The notes: a model not told the origin generated them from the letters alone. 64,000 nt of DNA from Rubellimicrobium roseum (GCF_006152145.1 NZ_VDFV01000002.1:62001-126000), one strand, 5' to 3'; positions 48,047 through 59,802 are shown, counted from the first letter of the stretch. Translations and numbers: made by a program.

Positions 48047-49173
48047 GCCGGGGCCAGGGCCTGGGCCCGGCCTTTCAGCGTGGCGAAGGACAGGGCCACC
48101 CCCAGCGACACCATCGACACGATCCAGAACACGCCCTCCTCTCCGGTCGTGGCGAGGATAGGCCGCAGCAGGATCGGGCCAAGGGTCCCGCCCAGGAGCG
48201 CCATGGTCAGGATCGCCGCCGTCATGCGGCCATCGGGGCCCAGGACCCCGATGGCCCAGACGTAGTAGGCCGGGAAGATCACGCCCACGAAGGCGCCCGC
48301 CAGGATGAAGCCCAGGCCCGGCGCGCCCAGCGCGGCGGCGGCCATGCAGGCCGAGGCGCCGAGCAGGCCGAAGAGGAACAGCGGCCCCGGCGGGATGCGC
48401 GCGGCCAGCCAGTAGAGCGCGATGCGGGCGGCGAGGTAGGTGACGAAGAAGCCCGAGGTGAGCTGGGCCGCCGCCTCGGACGACAGGCGGGCGTCGATCA
48501 GGGCCGAGGCGCCGAAGCCGGTGATCGCGCCTTCGATCAGGCCGTTCCAGAAGATGAAGAGCGTGACGAGAAGCCTCTTCTGTCGCAGGTCGGGCAGGCC
48601 GCGCGTGAGGGGCGCGTCGTCGCGGGGGGACAGCAGGAGCGCCACGACCGACAGGGCGGCGATGGCGCCCATGACGGGGCCGGGGCTTTCGCCCGCCAGC
48701 AGGAAGAGGAGCGGCGCGCCGATGGCGCCCAGCCCGAAGAAGGCGTTGACGAGGCCCACCATGCCGGGGCCCCGGTCGCCGAAGCCCGCCAGGAAGGCGC
48801 GGTTCACCGCCACGCAAAGGAAGCCGAAGCCCGCCCCGGCAACGGCGGCGGCCAGCAGCATCAACCCCCAGGCGGGGCCGAGCGCGAGGCCCAGGGTGCC
48901 GAGCCCCAGCGCCACGAGGCCCGCGCGCTGGCCCAGGGGCAGGCCGAAGACGCCCGCCAGCACCGCCGCGAAGGAGCCCGCGCCCTGCGCGGCGAGGAGG
49001 GCGCCGCCCTGCCCCTCGGCAAGGGCGTAGGTCTCGGACCAGGCGGGCAGCGCCACGCCGTAGAGCGAGACGAGGTTGCCGGTCAGGAAGAAGGCGAGCG
49101 CGCCCGAGGCGAACAGGCGCGAGGCGAAGCCGGGGACGGGGGTCCCGGCCTGGGAGGCGATGGCGGAGGTCAC
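48043..49173 (-). CDS. MFS transporter
   Basis: 376 residues with about twelve hydrophobic segments and little else, consistent with a compact major-facilitator permease; the GQRAG and LRQKR loops supply the usual basic residues. GTG at 49173 is taken as start because upstream codons are low-complexity. It heads the ABC-exporter operon through a GTGA overlap, so it may transport a related small molecule. Substrate unknown. Confidence 0.82.
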
Positions 49174-49351
49174 GGCGGGGCTTTCCTGGGGGGAGGTCGC
49201 GCCCCCAGACTTGGCGCAACGCCGGGGGGACTTCCAGAGGCCGCCGCATCGGAACGCTCGGGGAGGCCGGGCGTTGGGACAGGAGCCCCCCAAGGGGAGC
49301 CCAGGGTCCCGCCCGGCGGGGCCGATCCAGCAGCATCAGGAGGACGAGGCC

Positions 49352-49624
49352 ATGGTAGGCTCGCACGACAAGAGCGATCAGGGACCGCTGCCCGGCCGCC
49401 AGACCGAGGTTCCGAACGCCGGACCCGGGTTCCCGGCCGAACACGACCTCAAGCGCGCCAAGGAGGTGCCCCAGAGCATCCGCGAGCGCATCGACGAGAC
49501 GGGCGTGACGCGCGAAACCCCCGGCCTGAAGGAGACGGGCGACCTTCGCGGGCCGCTGGGCGACAACCAGGACAGCCGCGGGCGCGGCACGACCCAGGAG
49601 AAGGACGTCTATCAGGACAAGTGA
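49352..49624 (+). CDS. Small hydrophilic, probably disordered protein
   Basis: 90 residues, rich in Gly, Asp, Glu, Lys, Arg and Pro, with no hydrophobic core (for example [20 protein letters not shown]). An unusually strong ribosome site AGGAGG lies 9 bases before the ATG, so it is probably well expressed. The composition recalls stress or hydrophilin-like proteins; no family recognised. Confidence 0.65.
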   Translation: MVGSHDKSDQGPLPGRQTEVPNAGPGFPAEHDLKRAKEVPQSIRERIDETGVTRETPGLKETGDLRGPLGDNQDSRGRGTTQEKDVYQDK

Positions 49625-49651
49625 GCCTGAGGCCGCCTCGGGCGGCGCAGG

Positions 49652-49667
49652 GTGGGCTTCGGCCCGC
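49652..49667. terminator. UUCG-capped hairpin between convergent genes
   Basis: GGGC-TTCG-GCCC at 49654-49665 with one further pair, between the hydrophilic-protein gene and the convergent 105-residue gene. Short but with a very stable tetraloop. Confidence 0.4.
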
Positions 49668-49672
49668 GCGCC

Positions 49673-49990
49673 CTACGGCTCCTTGCCCAAACCAGCGAAC
49701 CAGTCGGCGTAGGGAGTGGTCCGCGCCATCCGGCGCTTGAAGTCTGGGCTCCCGTCGGTCCACCAGACCGGCCCGCGCTCGCCCAGGGCCCGCTTGGCGG
49801 CGTCCACGCGGGCGCGGGCCTGACGCGTGGCCTCGGGCTCGCCCTTCGCGTCGCGCACGGCGCGGCGGGCGGACATGAGGTCGCGCACCAGCGCCTCGCG
49901 CGTTGCCGGGTCGAGCGCGGGATTCGCCATGCGCCAGAGCCGGCCGCGCACGACGAAGTAGCGGCCGTCGGGCGTGACGGGGTATCTCAC
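49673..49990 (-). CDS. Conserved small protein coupled to tdh
   Basis: 105 residues: [20 protein letters not shown], then long charged helices and [21 protein letters not shown] recognise the layout as a conserved alphaproteobacterial hypothetical, without known function. Its ATG overlaps the tdh stop as ATGA, so it is the third gene of the kbl-tdh operon. Confidence 0.72.
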   Translation of the reverse strand: MRYPVTPDGRYFVVRGRLWRMANPALDPATREALVRDLMSARRAVRDAKGEPEATRQARARVDAAKRALGERGPVWWTDGSPDFKRRMARTTPYADWFAGLGKEP

Positions 49991-51008
49991 GCCCAGTCGA
50001 GGACGACCTTGCCGCTTTTCCCCGACAGCATCGCCTCGAAGCCCTGCCGGTAATCGTCGGCCTTGAAGCGGTGGGTGATGACCTTGCGCACGTCCAGGCC
50101 GTTCTCCAGCATCGCGATCATCTTGTACCAGGTCTCGAAGATCTCGCGGCCGTAGACGCCCTTGAGGGTGAGGGCCTTGAGGACGATGCGGCTCCAGTCC
50201 ACCGGGCTTTTTCCGGGCGGGATGCCGAGGAGCGCGATGCGCCCGCCCATCACGAGGCTTTCCACCATCTGGTCGAGCGCCTGCTGGCTGCCCGACATCT
50301 CCAGGCCGACGTCGAAGCCCTGCACCATGTGGAGGCGGGACATCACCTCCCTGAGGTCCTCCTGCGCGACGTTCACGGGAGTCACGTCCGCGACCTGCGC
50401 GGCGAGGTCGAGGCGCAGGGGGTTCACGTCGGTGATGACGACATGGCGCGCGCCCACGTGCCGGGCCACGGCCGCCGCCATGATGCCGATGGGGCCCGCG
50501 CCGGTGATCAGGACGTCCTCGCCGATCAGGTCGAAGCTCAGCGCCGTGTGGACGGCGTTGCCGAGGGGGTCGAGGATGGCGCCGATCTCGTCGTCGATCG
50601 TGTCGGGCAGCGGCACGGCGTTGAAGGCCGGGAGGCGCAGGTATTCCGCGAAGGAGCCGGGCTCGTTCACGCCGATGCCGCGCGTCTCGGGGTCGAGGTG
50701 GAAGCGGCCCGAGCGCGACTGGCGCGAGGTCTTGCCGATCAGGTGGCCCTCGCCCGAGACGCGCTGGCCCAACTTGAGGTCGGTCACGTCGCGGCCCAGG
50801 GCCACGATCTCGCCCGCGAACTCGTGGCCCGTCACGAGCGGCGTGGGGACGGTGCGGGCGGCCCAGGCGTCCCAGCTCCAGATATGGATGTCGGTCCCGC
50901 AGATGCCGGTCTTGCGGACCTTGATGAGCACGTCGTCGGGGCCGATGGCGGGCTCGGGCACGTCCTTGAGGGTGAGGCCCTCGCCTGGGGCCTCCTTTAC
51001 CAGCGCCT

Positions 51009-51012
<4 letters not shown>
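49987..51012 (-). CDS. tdh: L-threonine 3-dehydrogenase (structural-zinc lobe lost)
   Basis: Oxidises threonine to 2-amino-3-ketobutyrate with NAD. 341 residues, the E. coli length. Catalytic zinc ligands Cys38 ([10 protein letters not shown]) and His63-Glu64 (TGHEFAG) are intact, and the Rossmann motif [10 protein letters not shown] is present. The region that holds four structural-zinc cysteines in E. coli reads [20 protein letters not shown] here, with none. Start overlaps the kbl stop as ATGA. Confidence 0.95.
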
Positions 51013-52199
<1,187 letters not shown>

Positions 52200-52410
52200 G
52201 CGCCGTCTCCTTGCGGGCCCTACCTAGGGTGCCGCCCGGCCCGAACCAAGCGCTTGGCGGGATGCGGCAAATCATGTCGCATCGTGGCCCTTCCCAAGCG
52301 GAGGGATTGCCCCTATGTGCCACCAATCCGCCGGGTTGCCCCTGCGGACGGGCCTTGCTGGACGACATCCCGGCTTGCGCCGTCACACGAACCCTACAGG
52401 AGACACTCCG

Positions 52411-52680
52411 ATGTCGATCACCGCCGAAGACAAGGCCCGCATCCTTTCCGATTTCGCGACGAAGCCCGGCGACACCGGCTCGCCCGAGGTGCAGGTCGCG
52501 ATCCTGAGCTCGCGCATCGCCACGCTGACCGAGCACTTCAAGACGCACAAGAAGGACAACCACGGCCGCCGCGGCCTTCTCATGATGGTGGCGCAGCGCC
52601 GCAAGCTGCTCGACTACCTCAAGGGCAAGGACGAGGCCCGCTACCAGTCCCTGATCGAGCGTCTGGGCCTGCGCCGCTAA
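52411..52680 (+). CDS. rpsO: 30S ribosomal protein S15
   Basis: 89-residue primary 16S rRNA-binding protein. The S15 signature is present: [40 protein letters not shown] and LLDYLKGKD. Ribosome site AGGAGA 7-8 bases upstream. Followed by a terminator hairpin and then pnp, the conserved rpsO-pnp arrangement; the spacer message is usually a site of RNase processing. Confidence 0.98.
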   Translation: MSITAEDKARILSDFATKPGDTGSPEVQVAILSSRIATLTEHFKTHKKDNHGRRGLLMMVAQRRKLLDYLKGKDEARYQSLIERLGLRR

Positions 52681-52690
52681 GAGACGACCG

Positions 52691-52728
52691 AACCGCGCCC
52701 CTCGAACCGAAGACCGGGGGGCGCGGTT
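52691..52728 (+). terminator. rpsO terminator
   Basis: Perfect 11-bp stem AACCGCGCCCC (52691-52701) / GGGGCGCGGTT (52718-52728) followed by TCCTTAT, 10 bases after the rpsO stop. Probably partial read-through into pnp. Confidence 0.8.
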
Positions 52729-52879
52729 TCCTTATCCGACGACGGGCGTCGGCCGGGCTCGACCGGCGCCTCGCACAGACAGAGCCAGGGGCAATGCGGC
52801 CCCTCCGAAAACCGGCCCCCAGGAAATGGAAGTGACAGGGGGGCATCACAGGCGCGAAGGCGCGCCGGAAGGACACCCG

Positions 52880-55018
52880 ATGTTCAACGAACACAAGAAA
52901 TCGATCCAGTGGGGCGGCGAGACGCTGACGCTGGAAACGGGCAAGGTCGCCCGTCAGGCGGATGGCAGCGTCATCGCCACGCTGGGCGAGACCTCGGTCA
53001 TGGCGAACGTCACCTTCGCCAAGGAGCCGAAGCCGGGCCAGGACTTCTTCCCCCTGACCGTGCACTACCAGGAGAAATTCTACGCCGCCGGCAAGATTCC
53101 GGGCGGCTTCTTCAAGCGCGAGGCGCGCCCTTCGGAGAAGGAGACGCTGACGTCGCGCCTGATCGACCGGCCGATCCGGCCGCTGTTCGTCCCGGGCTTC
53201 CGCAACGAGGTGCTCGTGATGTGCACCGTGCTGAGCCATGACCTCCAGAACGAGCCGGACATCGTGGCGATGATCGCGGCCTCCGCCGCGCTGACCCTGT
53301 CGGGCGTGCCCTTCATGGGCCCGATCGGCGCGGCGCGCGTGGGCTTCGTCAACGGCCAGTACGTGCTGAACCCGCAGGTCGACGACATCCAGGGCATCCG
53401 CAACAAGCCCGAGCAGCGGCTCGACCTCGTGGTGGCGGGCACCAAGGACGCCGTCATGATGGTGGAGTCCGAGGCCTATGAACTCTCCGAGCAGGAGATG
53501 CTGGGCGCGGTCACCTTCGCGCACGAGCAGATGCAGCCGGTCATCGACCTCATCATCGACCTCGCCGAGGCCGCGGCCAAGGAGCCCTTCGACTTCGAGC
53601 CGGTGGACTATTCGGCCTTGTCGGCGCGGGTGCGGGCCCTGGGCGAGACCGCCATGCGCGAAGCCTTCGCGCTGCGCGTGAAGCAGGACCGCGTGGCGGC
53701 CATCGACGCCGCCGTCGAGACCATCAAGGCGGGCCTCTCCGAGGAGGAGCGGGCCGACCCGAGCCTCAAGGCGGCGCTCAAGGACCTCGAGTCGAGCGTG
53801 CTGCGCGGCGACATCGTGCGCGGCGGCAAGCGGATCGACGGGCGCGCGCTCGACGTGGTGCGCCCCATCGTGAGCGAGACGGGCGTGCTGCCCCGGACCC
53901 ACGGCTCGGCGCTGTTCACGCGCGGCGAGACGCAGGCGCTGGTCGTGACCACGCTGGGCACCGGCGACGACGAGCAGTTCATCGACGCGCTGCACGGCAA
54001 CTTCAAAGAGAACTTCCTGCTGCACTACAACTTCCCGCCCTATTCGGTCGGTGAAGTCGGCCGCGTGGGCTCGCCCGGACGTCGCGAGATCGGCCACGGC
54101 AAGCTCGCCTGGCGCGCGCTGCAGGCGGTGCTGCCCGCGCCCACGGACTTCCCCTACACGATCCGCGTCGTGTCGGAGATCACCGAGTCGAACGGCTCCT
54201 CCTCGATGGCCTCCGTCTGCGGCGGATCGCTGTCGATGATGGATGCGGGCGTGCCGCTGAAGGCCCCCGTAGCCGGCGTGGCGATGGGCCTCGTGCTGGA
54301 AGAGGACGGCCAGTGGGCCGTGCTGACCGACATCCTGGGCGACGAGGACCACCTCGGCGACATGGACTTCAAGGTCGCGGGCACCGAGGCCGGGATCACC
54401 TCGCTCCAGATGGACATCAAGGTCGCGGGCATCACGCCCGAGATCATGGGCAAGGCGCTTGAGCAGGCCAAGGCCGGCCGGCTGCACATCCTGGGCGAGA
54501 TGGCCAAGGCGCTGACCAGCGCGAACGCCTTCAGCGTCCACGCGCCGCGCATCGAGACGATGACCATCCCGACCGACAAGATCCGGGAAGTGATCGGCTC
54601 GGGCGGCAAGGTCATCCGCGAGATCGTGGAAGTATCGGGCGCCAAGGTCGACATCAACGACGACGGCACCATCAAGATCGCGTCGTCCAACGGGGACGCG
54701 ATCAAGAAGGCCTACGACATGATCTACTCGATCGTGGCGGAGCCCGAGGAAGGCGGCGTCTACAAGGGCACGGTCGTCAAGATTGTGGACTTCGGCGCCT
54801 TCGTGAACTTCTTCGGCAAGCGCGACGGCCTCGTGCACGTGTCCCAGATCGAGAACCGCCGCCTGAACCATCCGTCGGATGCGCTGAAGGAAGGCCAGGA
54901 GGTCTGGGTCAAGCTTCTGGGCTTCGACGACCGCGGCAAGGTGCGTCTGTCGATGAAGGTCGTCGACCAGGCGACCGGCCAGGAGATGGCCAAGGAAGAG
55001 GCTCCGGCGGCCGAGTGA
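52880..55018 (+). CDS. pnp: Polynucleotide phosphorylase
   Basis: 3'-5' phosphorolytic RNase of the degradosome and cold response. 712 residues: two RNase-PH domains (first about 1-150, second about 310-540) joined by a helical domain, then KH ([20 protein letters not shown]) and S1 ([19 protein letters not shown]). Catalytic [19 protein letters not shown] and [16 protein letters not shown] are intact. GGAAGGACA precedes ATG 52880. No truncation. Confidence 0.98.
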   Translation: MFNEHKKSIQWGGETLTLETGKVARQADGSVIATLGETSVMANVTFAKEPKPGQDFFPLTVHYQEKFYAAGKIPGGFFKREARPSEKETLTSRLIDRPIRPLFVPGFRNEVLVMCTVLSHDLQNEPDIVAMIAASAALTLSGVPFMGPIGAARVGFVNGQYVLNPQVDDIQGIRNKPEQRLDLVVAGTKDAVMMVESEAYELSEQEMLGAVTFAHEQMQPVIDLIIDLAEAAAKEPFDFEPVDYSALSARVRALGETAMREAFALRVKQDRVAAIDAAVETIKAGLSEEERADPSLKAALKDLESSVLRGDIVRGGKRIDGRALDVVRPIVSETGVLPRTHGSALFTRGETQALVVTTLGTGDDEQFIDALHGNFKENFLLHYNFPPYSVGEVGRVGSPGRREIGHGKLAWRALQAVLPAPTDFPYTIRVVSEITESNGSSSMASVCGGSLSMMDAGVPLKAPVAGVAMGLVLEEDGQWAVLTDILGDEDHLGDMDFKVAGTEAGITSLQMDIKVAGITPEIMGKALEQAKAGRLHILGEMAKALTSANAFSVHAPRIETMTIPTDKIREVIGSGGKVIREIVEVSGAKVDINDDGTIKIASSNGDAIKKAYDMIYSIVAEPEEGGVYKGTVVKIVDFGAFVNFFGKRDGLVHVSQIENRRLNHPSDALKEGQEVWVKLLGFDDRGKVRLSMKVVDQATGQEMAKEEAPAAE

Positions 55019-55079
55019 TTCACCGCCTCGGGCGCGGGTCCCCCAGGGGGCCCGCGCCTGCCTTGCGGGGACCGGAACC

Positions 55080-55778
55080 ATGGACGACATCACCCACTGC
55101 CTGACCATCGGAAGCCGCCCGGACCTGCTGGCGGCAAGCCTCGACAGCCTCTCGCCCGAGCTGCGCGCCGTGCGGACGCTGGCCGTCAACGACTTCGGCG
55201 ACGCCGAAAGCAGCGCCGTGCTGCTGGATCGCTGCCCCAACGGGCGGATCGTGGGGACCGGGGCCCCGCGCCAGGGCCAGCACCGCGTCATCGACGCGAT
55301 GTACGCCGAGGTGACGACCCCCTTCATCTGGCACGACGAGGACGACTGGGCCTACACCCGGCACGACTTCCTCGACCCTGCACGGCATCTCCTGGAGGTC
55401 GAGCCCTCGCTTTCGGCCGTGTGCTTCCGGGGGATCTCGGACTTCACCTGGTTCACCGAGGCCGACCGTGCGCGCATCCGCCACGAGGAGCGCGACGGCG
55501 TCCGCTACGCCTGCCTCGACCGGCTGCACGACCAGTGGCACGGCTGGACCTTCAACCCGCACCTCGCGCGGCGCGCGCTCTGGGAGGAGCTGGGCGGCTT
55601 CGCCCGCTTCGAGAAGGAGCGACACGTCTCGCGCCACCTGCGGGCGCAGGGAAAGGTTGTGGCCTTCCTCGAGCCCGGCTTCTGCCACCACATCGGCGAC
55701 CAGCGCACCACCATGCCGCGCCCGCCCAAGCGCTTCGCGCGCCTGAGGGACTGGTGGCGCGGCCGCAGCCCGGGCTGA
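55080..55778 (+). CDS. GT-A-type glycosyltransferase-like protein
   Basis: 232 residues. The fold is suggested by an N-terminal CLTIGSRPDLLAASLDSL and by WHDEDDW, which contains a D-x-D-like metal-binding motif for a nucleotide sugar, followed by a conserved FCHHIGDQR end. No membrane span. Directly upstream of a family-25 glycosyltransferase with only 3 bases between, so both probably act on the same surface glycan. Donor and acceptor unknown. Confidence 0.7.
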   Translation: MDDITHCLTIGSRPDLLAASLDSLSPELRAVRTLAVNDFGDAESSAVLLDRCPNGRIVGTGAPRQGQHRVIDAMYAEVTTPFIWHDEDDWAYTRHDFLDPARHLLEVEPSLSAVCFRGISDFTWFTEADRARIRHEERDGVRYACLDRLHDQWHGWTFNPHLARRALWEELGGFARFEKERHVSRHLRAQGKVVAFLEPGFCHHIGDQRTTMPRPPKRFARLRDWWRGRSPG

Positions 55779-55781
55779 GCC

Positions 55782-56564
55782 GTGACCGCCGTCACCTATC
55801 TCATCAACCTCGACGGCTCGGACGAGCGGCTGGCCCTGGCCACGCGCGCGCTGGAGGCGCAGGGCCTCGGCTTCGAGCGGGTGGCAGCCTTCGACGGGCG
55901 GGGCGTGCCGCCCGCGTCCCTGCCGGGCTACGACGAGGCCGGCGCGCTGGCCTACATGGGACGGACGCTCCGGGGCGGCGAGATCGGATGCTACCTGAGC
56001 CACCTCGACTGCGCGCGCCGCTTCCTCGCGACCGGGGCCCGCTTCGCCGTCGTGCTGGAGGACGACATGGCGCCCGTCCCCGGCGCGGCGCGGGTTCTGG
56101 GCGAGGTCCTGGACTGGCTGGCGGGGCAGCCCGGGGACTGGGACCTGTGCAACATCGGCGCGGGGAAGCGGAAGTTCTTCACGCCGTTGCGGGACTTCGC
56201 GGGCGAGGGGACGACCCATGTGCTGGGCCGCGCGCACTACTTCCCGATGACCACGACGGGCCTGATCTGGTCGCGCGAGGGAGCGGGCCGATTCGTCGGG
56301 GGCCACGCGCGGATCGACGCGCCGGTGGACAACCATTTCCGCCGCTGGCTGACGGCCACCGACCGGGGGCTCGCGGTCTGGCCGCCGCTCGTCCGGCCCA
56401 CGGGGGCCGAGAGCGAGATCGACGCCCCCGGTGCCCGGCGCAAGGTCGAGGGGCGCCGCCCGCTCTATGGGCTCGTCAAGCAGCGCCGGCTGTGGGGCGA
56501 CAAGGCGCGGGCCGCCTTTCACAAGCTGCGGCGGGGGCTGGGCGGAACCGCATCCGGCGGGTGA
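55782..56564 (+). CDS. Glycosyltransferase family 25 (LPS-type)
   Basis: 260 residues. INLDGSDERLA and GGEIGCYLSHLDCARRF plus VVLEDDMAP are the hallmarks of GT25 LPS glycosyltransferases. GTG start at 55782. C-terminal region basic, suggesting membrane association. With the preceding gene it probably adds sugar to lipopolysaccharide core or a related surface polymer. Confidence 0.87.
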   Translation: MTAVTYLINLDGSDERLALATRALEAQGLGFERVAAFDGRGVPPASLPGYDEAGALAYMGRTLRGGEIGCYLSHLDCARRFLATGARFAVVLEDDMAPVPGAARVLGEVLDWLAGQPGDWDLCNIGAGKRKFFTPLRDFAGEGTTHVLGRAHYFPMTTTGLIWSREGAGRFVGGHARIDAPVDNHFRRWLTATDRGLAVWPPLVRPTGAESEIDAPGARRKVEGRRPLYGLVKQRRLWGDKARAAFHKLRRGLGGTASGG

Positions 56565-56652
56565 ACGGCGTTGCCGGGCCCGCTCCGGCCAAGATAGAAC
56601 GGAAGGCGGGGCGTCCCCTTCGGCCGCCCGATTCGAACGAGGACGACCACGC

Positions 56653-57312
56653 ATGCTGACCCGCCGCCGCTTCATCGCCGCCTCGGCGCTGGCGCTCGCC
56701 GCCGGGCGTGCCGCCGCGCAGGAGCTCGTCTCCGCCGAGGCGCCGCTCATCGAGGACCCGGGCCCGCTCCGGCTGAACATCGGGCCACAGGCGGTGCAGG
56801 CCTCGCTGACGCTGCCCCCCGACTTCGACGGCGACTACGAGATCCCCGACCGGTTCCGCGCGCGCGTGGTGCAGGTGGCGCCGGGCCTCGTGCCGAACGA
56901 CATCCACATCGTGCCGCAGAGCCATTACCTTTATTTCATCCTGCCGGGCGACTACGCCATCCGCTACGGCGTGGCCGTGGGGACGGAGGGGCTCGGCTGG
57001 CATGGGCAGGCGGTGATCGGCCGCAAGGTGGAATGGCCGTCCTGGCGGCCCACGGACGAGATGATCGACCGCAACCCGGACCGCTACGCCAAGTACGCCG
57101 ACGGGATGCCGGGGGGCCCCGACAACCCGCTGGGCGCGCGGGCGCTGTACTTTTTCCAGGGCGAGCGCGACACGGCGATCCGGGTCCACGGCACGGTGGA
57201 CCCCACCTCGATCGGGCACAACGCCTCGAACGGCTGCTTCCGCATGTACAACAGCCACGTCATCGACCTTTACGACCGCGTGCCGCTGGGCGCGCGGGCC
57301 TACGCCTACTGA
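56653..57312 (+). CDS. L,D-transpeptidase (YkuD domain), Tat-exported
   Basis: 219 residues. Signal MLTRRRFIAASALALAAGRAA with three consecutive arginines indicates Tat export. YkuD catalytic motif: His179 (RVHGT) and Cys195 in SNGCFRM with Arg197. It would form 3-3 crosslinks in peptidoglycan or attach proteins to it. The first of two adjacent YkuD genes of related sequence, sharing KVEWPSWRPT. Confidence 0.92.
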   Translation: MLTRRRFIAASALALAAGRAAAQELVSAEAPLIEDPGPLRLNIGPQAVQASLTLPPDFDGDYEIPDRFRARVVQVAPGLVPNDIHIVPQSHYLYFILPGDYAIRYGVAVGTEGLGWHGQAVIGRKVEWPSWRPTDEMIDRNPDRYAKYADGMPGGPDNPLGARALYFFQGERDTAIRVHGTVDPTSIGHNASNGCFRMYNSHVIDLYDRVPLGARAYAY

Positions 57313-57423
57313 GGGTCGCAGATAGGCCACGGTCGAATGAAAACGAACGGCCGCCGGGGCGACTCGGCGGCCGTTCTGCTAGGCTTGCCCCGAGCAGAAC
57401 ACGCAGGGAAACAGGCCCGCACC

Positions 57424-57978
57424 ATGACAACCCGCCGAAGCTTTCTCGCCGCCGCGGCGGCGAGCGTCTTGGCCGCGCCCGCGCTGGCGCGGGACGTCGT
57501 CCGCATTCCGCCCGACTGGCTGCCCACCGACGTGGACATCGCGCCCGGCGTGCCCTTGGGCGAGATCCATGTCGACGTGGAGAACACCTGGCTTTACTGG
57601 ACCATCGGGGAGGGCCGCGCGCGGCGCTACAAGATCGCCGTGGGGGCGCCGGGGCGCAACTTCCGGGGCGTGGCCACGGTCGCCCGCAAGGTCGAATGGC
57701 CCTCGTGGCGGCCCACGCCCGAGATGGTCGCCATCGAGCCGCATGTCTACGGCAAGTTCCGGGGCGGCCTGCCGGGCGGGCATCCGATGAACCCGCTGGG
57801 GGCGCGGGCGCTCTACCTGTACCAGGACGGGCGCGACACGTTCTTCCGCATCCACGGCACGCCGCAGCCCTGGACCATGGGGCAGAGCTTCTCCTCAGGC
57901 TGCCCGCGCATGATCAACGAACACATGATCGACCTTTACGACCGGGTGCCGGTCGGGACGCGGGTGATCTCGCTCTGA
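57424..57978 (+). CDS. Second L,D-transpeptidase (YkuD domain), Tat-exported
   Basis: 184 residues starting MTTRRSFLAAAAASVLAAPA, a Tat-type signal. Active-site His144 (FRIHGT) and Cys160 in SSGCPRM with Arg162. Shares RKVEWPSWRPT and LYDRVP with its neighbour, so it probably arose by tandem duplication. ATG 57424 is chosen because an upstream in-frame Met would hide the signal. The 3' end overlaps the convergent catalase-like gene by 65 bases. Confidence 0.92.
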   Translation: MTTRRSFLAAAAASVLAAPALARDVVRIPPDWLPTDVDIAPGVPLGEIHVDVENTWLYWTIGEGRARRYKIAVGAPGRNFRGVATVARKVEWPSWRPTPEMVAIEPHVYGKFRGGLPGGHPMNPLGARALYLYQDGRDTFFRIHGTPQPWTMGQSFSSGCPRMINEHMIDLYDRVPVGTRVISL

Positions 57979-59626
57979 GCGGGGGCGCGACGCGATCGGC
58001 CGCCAGCGCCGTGGCGACCCCGAAGACCGCATGCAGGAGCGCGTGCTGGGCGAGGTTGGCGGGCTCGTCGCGCCAGGGCCTGGGCGTGACGCCCAGGGCG
58101 GGGCCCACCACGCCATAGGCCAGCGCCCAGAACCCGACCCCGAAGGCGAGCCCCGCCGCCACCGGCGAGCCCTCGCCCTTGTGGACCGCGCCGTAGCCCG
58201 CGCCGGCCAGGGCCGACAGCGCGAGATGTCCGCCGTGGCCCAGCGCCTCCTCGCGGGCCGAGCCAGACCTGTCGGGATGCTCGGGGCGGCCCAGCGTGCG
58301 GCGCTCGAGGGTCACCAGTTCCGAGGCCCGTCCCTGGGCGGCGCCCATCCCGGCGATGACCCCCGACAGGAGGAGCCCCGCCGCCAGACCTCCGGCGGCG
58401 CCGGCGACGGCATGGCGCATCGTGTCGTTCACTGGCTGGCCCCAGGCCCCGTCGCGCGCGTCCGGCGTTCCGGGACGCCGGCCTTCGCGGCCCGGGGCCG
58501 TGCCGTAGGTCATAGCCGGCTCATCGACGAGCCGCAGCCCGCGCGAGGGCTCGGCGATGGGGCAGCCGTTCCGCTGCGACCGGAAGCGGGCCGCGTTGTC
58601 GTAGGTGCCCCGGCGGGCGCGGTTGATGCCACCCAGCGGCTGGTGCGCGGCCAGCCCGTGCCAGGGGCTAAAGGCCAGGCCGTCGTCCACCTGCCGCGCG
58701 CGGGCCTCGCTCCAGGCGGGCTGGCGCGGCGCGGTGATCCGGGCCACGGCGACGTAGGGGCTCTCCTCCTCGGGCCAGGGCACCGAGGCGTCCTCGATGG
58801 GCATGGTCTCGGCCTTGGTGCGGAGCTGGACGCGCAGCTCCCATTCGGCGTCCTGCTCGCGGAAGACGTCGATGACCGCCTCGCGCAACCCGTTCGGGCG
58901 GCCTTGCACGTCCACGGGCTGGCCGGTCAGCGCGACGAGGCCGGGCGAGACCGGGGCCAGCGACAGCTTGGCCACGTGGTCGCCGTAGAGGAAGGGCGTC
59001 TGGGTGTAGAAGGTCTCGCCCAGGGGATGCGTGATCGGCTGGCCGCCGAGGGTGGTGAGCGTCGGGCTCTTGGACCCCATCGCCTCGACCGCGGCCTCGG
59101 CGCCACGCAGGGTGGCGGACAGGCCCTTCTTCCAGCCCTGCCCGGTGTCGGTCGTAGCGGCAAGGAGCGACAGGTTCCCCGCGAAGGCCTTGGGGTCGGG
59201 CGCGGCGAAGGCGGGCGCGTTCGCCATGACGAAATCCTGAGTCCGCCCGCCCTCGGAGCCGGGCAGGCGCTCGCCCTCGACGCCCATCACCTTGATCGCC
59301 ATGCCGCGCGGTGCGGACACGGTGTCGTCGAGCACGTCGCCGGGGTTGGTCGAAAGCCGCATGACCACCCGGTAGGTGCCCGGCCGGGCGAAGAGCCCCT
59401 GCGCCAGCTCGGGCGGCAGGCCGCCCGGCACCCGCATCTCGCCCTCGATCAGGCCATGGCTCTTGGCGTGGACGCTGCGCAGGGCGTGGCCGTAGTCCTT
59501 CAGGGTCGTTTCCTGGATCCGGCGCATCGCCGCGTCGAGCGTGGCGATGGTCTCGGCCTCGTCCGGGGCCGGGCGTTCGAGGTCGGCCGCAGGGGACCGG
59601 GGCGGGGCGGAAACGGTCGAGGTCAT
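57914..59626 (-). CDS. Catalase-family protein fused to a C-terminal membrane domain
   Basis: 570 residues in one frame. Residues 1 to about 365 match the heme catalase-like family (RVVMRLSTNPGDVLDDTVSAPRGMAIK, and FSPWHGLAAHQPLGGINRARR before RFRSQRNG). After a Gly/Arg-rich linker, residues about 400-545 form a compact membrane domain with about four hydrophobic helices (HAVAGAAGGLAAGLLLSGVI, AFGVGFWALAYGVVGPALG), resembling DUF1440/YagU-type proteins. This could tether a peroxidase-like domain to the membrane. A sequencing or stop-loss fusion of two genes is possible. Confidence 0.78.
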   Translation of the reverse strand: MTSTVSAPPRSPAADLERPAPDEAETIATLDAAMRRIQETTLKDYGHALRSVHAKSHGLIEGEMRVPGGLPPELAQGLFARPGTYRVVMRLSTNPGDVLDDTVSAPRGMAIKVMGVEGERLPGSEGGRTQDFVMANAPAFAAPDPKAFAGNLSLLAATTDTGQGWKKGLSATLRGAEAAVEAMGSKSPTLTTLGGQPITHPLGETFYTQTPFLYGDHVAKLSLAPVSPGLVALTGQPVDVQGRPNGLREAVIDVFREQDAEWELRVQLRTKAETMPIEDASVPWPEEESPYVAVARITAPRQPAWSEARARQVDDGLAFSPWHGLAAHQPLGGINRARRGTYDNAARFRSQRNGCPIAEPSRGLRLVDEPAMTYGTAPGREGRRPGTPDARDGAWGQPVNDTMRHAVAGAAGGLAAGLLLSGVIAGMGAAQGRASELVTLERRTLGRPEHPDRSGSAREEALGHGGHLALSALAGAGYGAVHKGEGSPVAAGLAFGVGFWALAYGVVGPALGVTPRPWRDEPANLAQHALLHAVFGVATALAADRVAPPLRARSPASRPAPGRKGRSCVR

Positions 59627-59802
59627 GGCAGGCTCCGGGGGATCGAGGGCGGGACGCGCCGGGCGAACCCCCAGCGCAGCGCGCGGTTCCGGTCGGTCGG
59701 GGCTTCGCGCCCTACGACTTTGTGACGGTGCCGTCGCGGGAACTCCTGTCCGCTTCCGGGCATTGGCCGCCTGAACCGGTTCGGATTCCGAAAGGATCTT
59801 CC

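Noticed and set aside
52619-55327. 902-codon open frame on the minus strand over pnp
   Set aside because: Opposite-strand shadow created by GC-rich codon bias; the plus strand encodes a complete polynucleotide phosphorylase, and the minus translation is His/Arg/Gly-rich without any domain.
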